A stretch of DNA of 64,000 nucleotides, from NCBI GenBank assembly GCA_035606665.1, contig DATNEY010000009.1:300087-364086 (forward strand), given 5' to 3'. Positions 43,616 to 51,257 of the stretch are shown here, piece by piece (position 1 is the stretch's first letter; every line of letters begins with the position of its first letter). Source of the DNA: DASUGC01 sp035606665 (GTDB lineage: Bacteria > Acidobacteriota > Vicinamibacteria > Vicinamibacterales > SCN-69-37). The position numbers and the translations under genes were made by a program. The notes under the pieces were generated by a model. The model did no database searches. It saw only the letters and a list, made by a program, of their open reading frames with translations, and was not told the DNA's origin.

Positions 43616-46347
43616 AAAGGCTGGCGCTCTTTCTCATCGGCATCGCGACGCCGTCGATCGATCGCGAGGCGGTCGTCGGCGACACGATCGAGCGATTCGA
43701 CGAGCTCTGCGCGACTGAGGGCGAGCGAGCCGCGCAGGATTGGCTGTGGAGAGAAGCACGTCGCGTGCTCGCGACCTCTCCTCAACATCGTCTCGCGGCG
43801 CGGCCCGCCTGGCACCAGGCCGAGGTTCAACGAAGGAGCGGCGTGACGTCGTCAATCCTGCAGGACGTGCGATACGCGCTCCGGTGGTTCCGTCGTTCGC
43901 CCGGCTTCACGGCGGTGGCCGTCCTCACACTCGCGCTGGGGATCGGGGCCAACACGGCGATCTTCGCGGTCGTCAATGCCGTCCTGCTGAAACCGTTGCC
44001 GTTCGCGAGTGCCGATCGGCTGATGCTGGTGCACCTGCTCATGCCGATGCGTGAGGGCGGACTCAACGAGACGATCTGGTCGTTCCCCAAGTACAGAACT
44101 CTGATCGAAGGCCAGCAGGTCTTCGAAGATACCGCGCTCTTCGCCGGCCGCCCCTACAGTCTTTCGGGCGATGGCGATCCCGAGGTTGTGCAGGGCGAGG
44201 TCATTACGGAGACCTACCCCTCGGTTCTCGGGGTTCGTCCCATCCTCGGCCGTCTATTCACGAGCGACGAAGCCTCCCGCGCCGGAGCCACGCCCGTCGC
44301 GATCATCAGTCACAGCTTGTGGGTGCGGCGGTACGGGAGCGATTCAGCTGTCCTCAATCGAACGCTGCAGGTGGACGGTGTCACGTACTCGGTGATCGGC
44401 GTCCTGCCTCGTGGGTTCACTGGATTGAGCGGCAACGCCGAGATCTGGACGCCCCTGGGCGTGACTGACGCGAGCAGTCTGTCCGGGCCCCACGACCACA
44501 GCTACTCGATGGCCGCGCGCCGCCGCCCCGATGCCAGTGAGGCGGCGGTCGTCTCGGCGCTCCAGGTCTACGGGACACGGGTCGACGACGCGTATCGTGA
44601 GGGCCCGCGGACCGCCGCATCTTCCAGCGCGACGGCGCGTTCCGTGTACGACTCCCGCGTGGACGCCGACCTTCGCCGCGCGGTGCTCATCATTCTAGGT
44701 GCGGTCGGATTCGTGCTCCTGATCGCGTGCGTCAACCTCACGAATCTGCTCGTCGTCAAGTCGGTCGCGCGCAGCCGTGAAGTCGCGATCCGGGTGTCGC
44801 TCGGCGCCGGCCGCGCCCGCGTGGCGCGTCAGTTTCTGATCGAGAGCGTGTTGCTCGCGGGCGCTGGCGGCATCGCCGGCGTTGCGGTTGCAAGCCTGTT
44901 GCTCGCTGGAGCCGGCACGCTCCTTCCCGACTCGCGCGTCTTCTTCGAAACGCCGATCGCTCCAGGGGCGCCACGGATTGAGGGTGCAGCTGGTCTCACG
45001 CGTGTCGGTGCCGGCATGATTGGTCTGGACCTCATCACACTGGCGTTCACGGCCGGCGTTGCGATCCTCACCACGATCCTTGTCTCAGTCCTGCCTGCGT
45101 TCCAGGCGTCGGCCGTCCAGCCGTTGCCCACGCTCAAAGTGGCCGGCGGCCAGTCCACCGCGCGCGGATTCGGGCGGTTCGGATCGCGCGCCATTCTCGT
45201 CGGCGCAGAAATATCGCTGGCTCTCGTTCTCCTCGCAGGCGCCGGGTTGATGCTGAAGAGCGCGAGCCGCCTCGAGCACACCAGCATCGGCGTCGATCCG
45301 GAGAATGTGCTCAGCGCGCAGCTGAATCTTCCGTCCACACGCTACGACCGGAAGACGGGACCGCTGTTTCAGCAGAATCTGCTTGAGCGCGTCCGCGCCG
45401 TTCCTGGCGTCGAGTCCGCCGGATGGGGTTTCTGCATGCCCGTCTCCGGTGGATGCAACGGGACGACGATCTGGTTCCCGCCGCAAGCGCAGGCGGCGCG
45501 ACGGCAGATTGTGGGCATCGCGTGGGCGACGGCAGGCTACTTCGACGCTCTCCGCATTCCGGTCGTCGAGGGCCGCAACTTCACCGACACCGACCGCATC
45601 GGCCAGCCGAAGGTCGCCGTCGTGAATCAAACAGCCGCCCGCACGTACTGGCCGGGGGAGTCGGCGATCGGAAAGCGCATCGCGGTCGGCCAGGGCGGAT
45701 TCCAGGACGGCGCGGAGGTCGTGGGCGTCGTGGCCGACGTCCGGTATCGCACGCTGGAGACGGCGCCCGGTCCCGACGTCTTTCTACCGCTCGGCCAGTC
45801 GTACCGCGGCTACATGCAACTCGTCGTGCGGACCCACGGCGTTACGCGCGGCCTGTCTGCGGCCATCACACGCGAAGTCCGAGGGCTCGATCCGAATCTC
45901 CCGATCATTGCAGTGAAGACGATGGAAGAGCGGATCGGCGACGCGATGTGGCGAACGCGCGTCGCCGCCTGGCTCCTGTCCGCGTTTGCGGGCCTTGCGC
46001 TCCTGCTCACGGCCGTCGGCATCTTCGGCGTGATGGCGCAGCTGGTGAGTCAACGCACGTCCGAGATCGGCATCCGGATGGCGCTCGGCGCGAGCCGTGG
46101 TGATGTCATGCGTCTCGTGCTCGGCCGCGCCACCCTCGTGACCGCGATCGGCCTCACCGTCGGGTTGATCGCCGCGCTCGGGCTGACGCGCGTCCTCGCC
46201 ACATTGCTCTACCAGATCACGCCGACCGACCCGGTGACTCTCGTCGCTGTAGCTGGTGTGCTCGGCAGCGTGTCGCTTCTGGCCTGCTACGTCCCGGCCC
46301 GGCGGGCGCTCAAAGTGGACGCGGTCACGGCGTTGAGGAGTGAATAG
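43612..46347 (+). CDS. ADOP-type ABC transporter permease (3)
   Basis: 911 residues. Residues 1-75 are the other kind of cytoplasmic prefix (LFLIGIATPSIDREAVVGD and DTIERFDELCATEG), known for PadR-linked ADOPs. Then helix (FTAVAVLTLALGIGANTAIF), MacB periplasmic domain, FtsX core (ACVNLTNLLVVKSVARSREVAI), second periplasmic domain and final core ending RRALKVDAVTALRSE. It is the most canonical ADOP here. No ATPase gene is present in the window. Confidence 0.9.
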   Translation: MKRLALFLIGIATPSIDREAVVGDTIERFDELCATEGERAAQDWLWREARRVLATSPQHRLAARPAWHQAEVQRRSGVTSSILQDVRYALRWFRRSPGFTAVAVLTLALGIGANTAIFAVVNAVLLKPLPFASADRLMLVHLLMPMREGGLNETIWSFPKYRTLIEGQQVFEDTALFAGRPYSLSGDGDPEVVQGEVITETYPSVLGVRPILGRLFTSDEASRAGATPVAIISHSLWVRRYGSDSAVLNRTLQVDGVTYSVIGVLPRGFTGLSGNAEIWTPLGVTDASSLSGPHDHSYSMAARRRPDASEAAVVSALQVYGTRVDDAYREGPRTAASSSATARSVYDSRVDADLRRAVLIILGAVGFVLLIACVNLTNLLVVKSVARSREVAIRVSLGAGRARVARQFLIESVLLAGAGGIAGVAVASLLLAGAGTLLPDSRVFFETPIAPGAPRIEGAAGLTRVGAGMIGLDLITLAFTAGVAILTTILVSVLPAFQASAVQPLPTLKVAGGQSTARGFGRFGSRAILVGAEISLALVLLAGAGLMLKSASRLEHTSIGVDPENVLSAQLNLPSTRYDRKTGPLFQQNLLERVRAVPGVESAGWGFCMPVSGGCNGTTIWFPPQAQAARRQIVGIAWATAGYFDALRIPVVEGRNFTDTDRIGQPKVAVVNQTAARTYWPGESAIGKRIAVGQGGFQDGAEVVGVVADVRYRTLETAPGPDVFLPLGQSYRGYMQLVVRTHGVTRGLSAAITREVRGLDPNLPIIAVKTMEERIGDAMWRTRVAAWLLSAFAGLALLLTAVGIFGVMAQLVSQRTSEIGIRMALGASRGDVMRLVLGRATLVTAIGLTVGLIAALGLTRVLATLLYQITPTDPVTLVAVAGVLGSVSLLACYVPARRALKVDAVTALRSE

Positions 46348-46361
46348 CGTCCGTCTGTTCT

Positions 46362-46892
46362 CTAGTGCAGGTCCCACTGCACGCAGAATCCGAGCAGCAG
46401 AATGGCGCCGTTGAGACCCCCGGTCATGCCGATCTCGCCGGCCGCTCGAATGTGGGGCTGATGTCTGTCGATTCCGAATCCGAAGAAGGGCCGTGGGTAC
46501 GTGTCGGATGGAAGCCGATTGTCGGCATAGCCCTCGCGAATCGTGCGTGAGCCGATGATGAAGTACTTGCGGCTGCCGCTCTGGTCCGGGTGGCTGCCGA
46601 TGCGAAGGCTAAACGCGCTCGTGAAGCCTCGCGGCGCCAGACCGATCCGATCTGACGCGCGCGTCGAAGCGCCCATCTCCACGTCGAGCCCTGTGCGTGT
46701 CGTCAACTGAAAACTGGCGCGCACGGCCGGTATCAGCACGCTCTCCCGGCCGAACTCTCCGATGAGACTGCCGCCGACCGCGAACCGCGAGGGTTCCGGC
46801 GGCGTTTGCGCGCGCGCAACGGCCGGAGCGGCAACCGTGATCGCCAGGATCGGCAACGCTGCCAGGAAACGTATGCCTCGCACCAGAGACAT
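46362..46892 (-). CDS. Exported beta-barrel-like protein, function unknown
   Basis: 176 residues beginning MSLVRGIRFLAALPILAITV, a signal peptide cut near ARAQ. The mature part is rich in alternating strands (SFQLTTRTGLDVEMGAST, FSLRIGSHPD, YFIIGSRTIRE), with aromatic residues and a final FCVQWDLH, consistent with a small outer-membrane barrel. No family is recognised. It is convergent with the third ADOP gene, 14 bp away, and divergent from a hydrolase gene across a palindrome. Confidence 0.65.
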   Translation of the reverse strand: MSLVRGIRFLAALPILAITVAAPAVARAQTPPEPSRFAVGGSLIGEFGRESVLIPAVRASFQLTTRTGLDVEMGASTRASDRIGLAPRGFTSAFSLRIGSHPDQSGSRKYFIIGSRTIREGYADNRLPSDTYPRPFFGFGIDRHQPHIRAAGEIGMTGGLNGAILLLGFCVQWDLH

Positions 46893-46924
46893 CGGGAGCG
46901 GCGGGATTATACGGGACTTCGCTA

Positions 46925-46940
46925 TGTCCACTCTTGGACA
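46925..46940. promoter_or_regulatory. TGTCCA-N4-TGGACA inverted repeat
   Basis: Perfect 6-bp arms with a 4-base centre in the 81-bp space between the leftward barrel-like gene and the rightward hydrolase gene. It lies 34 bases before the hydrolase start. It could be an operator controlling either or both genes. No regulator is adjacent. Confidence 0.4.
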
Positions 46941-46973
46941 GTCCGAGATCGGCCCCGGCGCTAGGCTGACCTC

Positions 46974-47804
46974 ATGAGCACCATCACCGTCGGGAAAGAA
47001 AACTCCACACCAATTGAGCTCTACTACGAAGACCACGGCTCGGGTTCGCCGGTGTTGCTGATCCATGGATGGCCGTTGAGTGGCGCATCGTGGGAGAAGC
47101 AGACGGCCGCGCTCATCGCCGCCGGTCACCGCGTGATCACGTACGATCGCCGCGGCTTCGGGCGGTCGAGCAAAGTTGGCACCGGGTACAACTACGACAC
47201 GTTCGCGGCGGATCTCGACAAGCTGCTGAAGAAGCTCAAGCTCAAGAGGGTCGATCTCGTCGGGTTCTCGATGGGATCCGGAGAAATCACACGGTATCTC
47301 GCGAAGTACGGAAACGCGCGCGTGCGTAAAGCGGTGCTCATCGGAACGCTCGGGCCGTATTGCCTGAAGACGCCCGACAACCCGGAAGGTGTCGATGCCG
47401 GCGTGTTCGATGGCATCAAGGCCGCGATTCGAGCGGACAGGCCCGCCTTTCTGATGGAGTTCCTGCGCAACTTCTACAACTTCGACGTCACTGGCGGGAA
47501 GCTCGTGAGCGAGCGTGTGCTCGAAGAGAACTGGAACGTCGGTGTCGGCGCCTCGGCCATCGGAACGCTGAAGTGCGTGGACTGCTGGATTGAGGACTTC
47601 CGGAAGGACATTCCGAAGAACAAGGTGCCGACGCTCATCCTGCACGGCGACGCAGATCGAATCCTGCCTCCGGATGCCACATCCAGAAGGCAGGCAAAGA
47701 TGATCAAGAACGTCAAGTTCGTCGAGCTGCGCGGAGGTCCGCATGGCGTGCTCTGGACGCACGCCGAAGAGATCAATCGCGAGCTGGTGAAGTTCCTGGC
47801 GTAG
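46974..47804 (+). CDS. Alpha/beta hydrolase, non-haem chloroperoxidase/esterase type
   Basis: 276 residues, cytoplasmic. Blocks LLIHGWPLSGASWE and ITYDRRGFGRSS form the oxyanion region; the nucleophile is Ser near 98 in LVGFSMGSGEITRYL, acid Asp in LHGDADRILP near 227, and His in GGPHGVLWTH near 256. These are typical of the cofactor-free haloperoxidase/esterase group. It probably hydrolyses small esters. Confidence 0.88.
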   Translation: MSTITVGKENSTPIELYYEDHGSGSPVLLIHGWPLSGASWEKQTAALIAAGHRVITYDRRGFGRSSKVGTGYNYDTFAADLDKLLKKLKLKRVDLVGFSMGSGEITRYLAKYGNARVRKAVLIGTLGPYCLKTPDNPEGVDAGVFDGIKAAIRADRPAFLMEFLRNFYNFDVTGGKLVSERVLEENWNVGVGASAIGTLKCVDCWIEDFRKDIPKNKVPTLILHGDADRILPPDATSRRQAKMIKNVKFVELRGGPHGVLWTHAEEINRELVKFLA

Positions 47805-47810
47805 CTGTCA

Positions 47811-48410
47811 TCAACGCGGCGGAGCAGCCGGAAACCTGCGCTCGATCCGGTCGCCGTCCCGATACTCCGTCGACTTCGCATAGAAGCCCGTGGTCCGCAG
47901 TCTCACCTTCACACGCGTGGCGCCCTTGTTCTCCCAGAACCATCCGTGAATGCCCGCCTTCGCGGCGATGAATGTCCCGTGGCCTTCGACACCGACCCCC
48001 TTGTTGTAGCTGTCGAAGTATTTGGGGGGCGCGCCGTCGGGCTCGCCGTGAAATTCGTATCCGACGCTGGCTGATGCCGTCCACGCATAAACCAGACCGG
48101 CTGCGAGTTCCAACCGGTACTTGTACTCCACCCCCTCGAATGGCCGGAGCTCGACTTCGTAGACGTCCTGTTGCATCGCGACGCTCTGCTCCGGCGCGGC
48201 AGACGCTACGGATGCGGACAACGACGGCGCCACCTGCTCGACAGTTCCGGAAAGCGCCGTGAGTCCAAGCATCCGTCCCGTGCCGAGGGGATCGATGCCG
48301 TACTCAGCGGGGAGGACGGCGACGAACAGGATCGCCACAGCCGCGCACAGTGCGAGCAGCGTGGCCATCGCAATGCGTCGCCTCGAAGGCGCAGTCGCGC
48401 CAGCGTTCAT
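47811..48410 (-). CDS. Transmembrane anchor protein linked to HupE
   Basis: 199 residues with one helix near 14-34 followed by the characteristic VLPAEYGIDPLGTGRMLGLT. The C-terminal beta domain (RPFEGVEYKYRLELAAGLVYAW, GIHGWFWENKGATRVKVRLRT) is shared with proteins called transmembrane anchor protein next to HupE/UreJ genes in other bacteria. It overlaps the HupE gene by 4 bp. A role in metal uptake or delivery is plausible but unproven. Confidence 0.78.
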   Translation of the reverse strand: MNAGATAPSRRRIAMATLLALCAAVAILFVAVLPAEYGIDPLGTGRMLGLTALSGTVEQVAPSLSASVASAAPEQSVAMQQDVYEVELRPFEGVEYKYRLELAAGLVYAWTASASVGYEFHGEPDGAPPKYFDSYNKGVGVEGHGTFIAAKAGIHGWFWENKGATRVKVRLRTTGFYAKSTEYRDGDRIERRFPAAPPR

Positions 48411-49108
48411 CGATTCACCGCGTAACCGGCCAGTTGGAACCCGATCAGGATGAAGCCGCCCGTCATCAGGAGGGCATTCGCGGCAAACGCGTGCCGGCTG
48501 AATCCGTGACGCGAGCGCCAGTGTGTCAACGCGATGAGGACGGCCGTCAGGGCAAGGCCCTGCCCGATCTCCACCCCGACGTTGAAGCTCAACAGGTTGG
48601 CCACAAGCCCACGGGCCGGTAACGCCAGCTCCTGTAACTTCGTCGCCAGACCGAAGCCGTGAAAGAGGCCGAACACGAGCACAGCCACACGGGGATTGGG
48701 CGCGACGCCGAACAGAGTCTGAAACCCCCCAACGTTCTCAAATCCCTTGTAGACGACCGAGAGCCCGATGACGGCATCGATGAGGTACGCGTTCGCGCGA
48801 ATGTCGCCCAGTACTCCTGCCATGAGCGTCAGGCTGTGACCGATCGTGAACAGACTCACGTACTTGACGACGTCACCCAGGCGGTACAGAAAAAAAATGA
48901 CGCCGACGAGAAACATCAGGTGGTCGTATCCGGTGACCATGTGTTTCGCGCCAAGATAGCCGAACGGCGCGATGGCAGGTCCGCTGACGCTGCTGACGAA
49001 GGCGGCGTCCCGTCGTGAGACGCCGTGCGCGAATGCACCATCTCCCCAACAGACGACGATGATGCCCGCGATCGCCAGCAGGACGATCGATCGGACGCGT
49101 CCGCTCAT
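48407..49108 (-). CDS. HupE/UreJ family membrane protein
   Basis: 233 residues with a cleavable or anchoring N-terminus ending FAHGVS and six hydrophobic segments. Family marks are GYDHLMFLVGVIFF, FTIGHSLTLMAG, FGLFHGFGLATKL and FNVGVEIGQG, with conserved His residues that may coordinate nickel, cobalt or copper. It sits in the middle of a three-gene operon with 6-bp and 4-bp junctions. Metal transport is the family expectation; which metal is not known. Confidence 0.85.
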   Translation of the reverse strand: MSGRVRSIVLLAIAGIIVVCWGDGAFAHGVSRRDAAFVSSVSGPAIAPFGYLGAKHMVTGYDHLMFLVGVIFFLYRLGDVVKYVSLFTIGHSLTLMAGVLGDIRANAYLIDAVIGLSVVYKGFENVGGFQTLFGVAPNPRVAVLVFGLFHGFGLATKLQELALPARGLVANLLSFNVGVEIGQGLALTAVLIALTHWRSRHGFSRHAFAANALLMTGGFILIGFQLAGYAVNR

Positions 49109-49114
49109 CGGCTC

Positions 49115-49438
49115 TTACTTCTTCACGTCGAGCCGAACGACGATCGCGAGGGTTTCATCGGCGTCGTGGTCAATGGTGACCGCGATCTTCTCGTCCTTCT
49201 GGATGCGGGCGTCCGCGAACTTCACCAGCTTGTCGCCGCGAAGGATCTTGGTCTCGTTGTCGAGGTCGAAAGCCATCGATTCCGGCTTCTTCGTCTTCTC
49301 ATTCACGACCATGACCTTGATCGCCGTGGGGGCCGCCGAAATCACCGTGCCCTTGTAGGTGACTTGATGGGCGAGCAATGACACGCCGAACAGGCAAACA
49401 GCGATGGCAACAGCGGGCCAGGTTCTTGCGCTCTTCAT
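49115..49438 (-). CDS. Small exported protein in HupE operon
   Basis: 107 residues with a signal peptide (VAIAVCLFGVSLLAHQ). The mature part is a small charged beta protein (YKGTVISAAPTAIKVMVVNEKTK, FDLDNETKILRGDKLV, EKIAVTIDHDADETLAIVVRL) resembling DUF5666-like OB-fold domains. It is first in the operon 49438 to 47811. It may bind the substrate metal in the periplasm. No firm family is recognised. Confidence 0.7.
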   Translation of the reverse strand: MKSARTWPAVAIAVCLFGVSLLAHQVTYKGTVISAAPTAIKVMVVNEKTKKPESMAFDLDNETKILRGDKLVKFADARIQKDEKIAVTIDHDADETLAIVVRLDVKK

Positions 49439-49608
49439 GGGACGACCTCACCTCTTCGAATGACGAGCCCCGAGATTAACACTGCGGGATCGCAGGACGC
49501 GAGGGACAAAAGGTGCTCACTCTGGGAGCCGGCGGTAACGATCGCGCCCGGTTCCCGCCGTTTCCGGCAACTGCCGTGTCTACGCAGTGGTACGCCCAAT
49601 GCAGAGAA

Positions 49609-50697
49609 ATGGCCCGCATGCCCGGCCTCACCGATCGACGGACAACGATTGCCCTCACGGTCGTTGCCGTGGCGGCGGGGATCCTGCTGCTGCGGTACAT
49701 GCAGGAAGTCTGCGTACCGATGGCCTTGGGCATCCTGCTTTCCTACGCCCTCGACCGGCCTGTCGCCTGGCTCCAGCGGATGCGCGTGCCCCGCGTCATC
49801 GGCGCCGCCATCGTCCTCGGCCTCTTCGTGTCGTCCGTCGCCGGAGTCGGTTACCTCGTCCAGGATCAGGCGCTCGAGGTGGTCGATCAGCTTCCGGAAA
49901 GCGCCCGCAAGCTTCGCGAAACTCTGAGGCGCCAATCCACGGCGGAGCCAGGCGCGCTCGCCAAGGTGGACGAGGCCGCCAAGGAGCTGCAGAAGGATCC
50001 CTCACCAGTTAGCCGCGCCGTCCCTCGCGTGCAGGTCGAGGAACCACCGTTCCGTATCGGCAACTACCTATGGTGGGGTTCGATGAACGCCGTGACGTTC
50101 GCGAACCAGGTGGTGATGATTCTGTTCCTCACGTACTTCATGCTGCTGTCCGGCGATCTCTTCAAGCGCAAGCTCGTGGAGATCGCCGGGCCGACGCTTT
50201 CCAGCAAGAAGGTGCCGGCTCAGATCCTCGGCGAAGTCGCCGATCAGATCGAGCGGTTCCTGGTGATCCAGTTCCTCACGAGCGCATTGGTCGCGGTGGC
50301 AACGGCCGCCGCACTCTGGTGGCTCGGCCTGGATCAGGCCATCTTCTGGGGTATCGTCGCGGGGATTTTCAACTCGATTCCGTACTACGGACCTCTACTT
50401 GTCACATGCGCATTGTCCGCCGTGGCCTTCATCCAGTTCGGCACGCTCGGCATGACCACGGCAGTCGCCGGCGTTTCACTTCTCATTACAACGCTCGAGG
50501 GCTTCTTGTTGACGCCAGCCTGGATGGGCCGCGCGGCTAGGATCAATCAGGTGTCGATGTTCGCGGGGCTGTTGTTCTGGACGTGGATGTGGGGCGTCTG
50601 GGGTTTGCTTCTGGCGGTGCCGCTGATGATGGTGATCAAGGTCGTGAGCGATCGTGTCGAAGGTCTTGAACCGATCGGCCGTTTCCTCGGCGAGTGA
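49609..50697 (+). CDS. AI-2E/PerM family transporter
   Basis: 362 residues from ATG 49609 (GCAGAGAA upstream; the frame is open for a further 96 bases without good composition). It has eight hydrophobic segments in the family pattern: RYMQEVCVPMALGILLSY near the start, the long amphipathic helix (VVDQLPESARKLRETLRR), LTYFMLLSGDLFKRKLVEI, IPYYGPLLVTCALS near 255 and a final VSDRVEGLEPIGRFLG. Members export autoinducer-2 or act as Na+/H+ antiporters. Substrate here is unknown. Confidence 0.85.
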   Translation: MARMPGLTDRRTTIALTVVAVAAGILLLRYMQEVCVPMALGILLSYALDRPVAWLQRMRVPRVIGAAIVLGLFVSSVAGVGYLVQDQALEVVDQLPESARKLRETLRRQSTAEPGALAKVDEAAKELQKDPSPVSRAVPRVQVEEPPFRIGNYLWWGSMNAVTFANQVVMILFLTYFMLLSGDLFKRKLVEIAGPTLSSKKVPAQILGEVADQIERFLVIQFLTSALVAVATAAALWWLGLDQAIFWGIVAGIFNSIPYYGPLLVTCALSAVAFIQFGTLGMTTAVAGVSLLITTLEGFLLTPAWMGRAARINQVSMFAGLLFWTWMWGVWGLLLAVPLMMVIKVVSDRVEGLEPIGRFLGE

Positions 50698-50715
50698 AAT
50701 TGAAGGGGTGGCCGC

Positions 50716-50808
50716 TTAGAACAGCGCCGCCACCGAAAGAATCAGCAACGCTATTGCGGCGCTGATGCCGAGGCTTCGAACGAACAGATCGACCACAAGG
50801 CTCTGCAC
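50716..50808 (-). CDS. Candidate 30-residue membrane peptide
   Basis: GTG 50808 is preceded by GAGG at about 9 bases and followed by 30 codons ending TAA. The product is short, starts VQSLVVDLFVRSLG and is then hydrophobic (ISAAIALLILSVAALF), a single transmembrane helix. It directly follows the small leftward gene with 6 bp between. It may be real, but a frame this short can occur by chance. Confidence 0.35.
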   Translation of the reverse strand: MQSLVVDLFVRSLGISAAIALLILSVAALF

Positions 50809-50814
50809 GTTCAG

Positions 50815-51045
50815 TTACCTCGTGTAGGCCGCCAGCTTCCAGCCGGCCGAGCGAAGCTCGTTCGCCACCGCGGCATGCCGCCGAAGCGCCGCCGCGACCG
50901 CTTGAAACGTTCCGATTGACGCGCGCCGGAGGCCTCGGCAGGCGACAAGCGCGACCGCGAAGGCGCCGCTCGTCGCATCACGCTCAACCTGACAGATCAC
51001 GCGTTCGGTACCGCGCGTGAATTCCCAGTGAATGACCGGGCGCAT
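50815..51045 (-). CDS. Small conserved protein, function unknown
   Basis: 76 residues from ATG 51045; a start at 51090 would add 15 basic residues. The pattern HWEFTRGTERVICQVE, AALRRHAAVANELRSAGWKLAAY resembles a family of small stand-alone proteins in proteobacteria and acidobacteria, with a beta hairpin followed by a helix. Function is unknown. The divergent ADOP gene starts at 51258, and bases 51046-51257 contain no other gene. Confidence 0.6.
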   Translation of the reverse strand: MRPVIHWEFTRGTERVICQVERDATSGAFAVALVACRGLRRASIGTFQAVAAALRRHAAVANELRSAGWKLAAYTR

Positions 51046-51257
51046 TGGCTGGCGCGCCCGCTCCGATGCTTGAGTGATTCGCGTTCTCATGCGAATACGA
51101 GATTGCACGAGCTGTGCCAGGATGACTCCGGGTTGATTTTGCCCAGGGCGCGTGAAACCAGGCCAGCCACGGCGAGAGCCGTCCGACGTGGGTAAGGAAT
51201 TACACATGTTCAGGAACCCGAACCTTTTGGCCGTAAACCTCGTTGAGAAATAAACCA

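Noticed and set aside
46362..47762. A 466-residue leftward frame
   Set aside because: Its N-terminal 290 residues are antisense to the alpha/beta hydrolase; only the signal-peptide-bearing 176 residues were kept.
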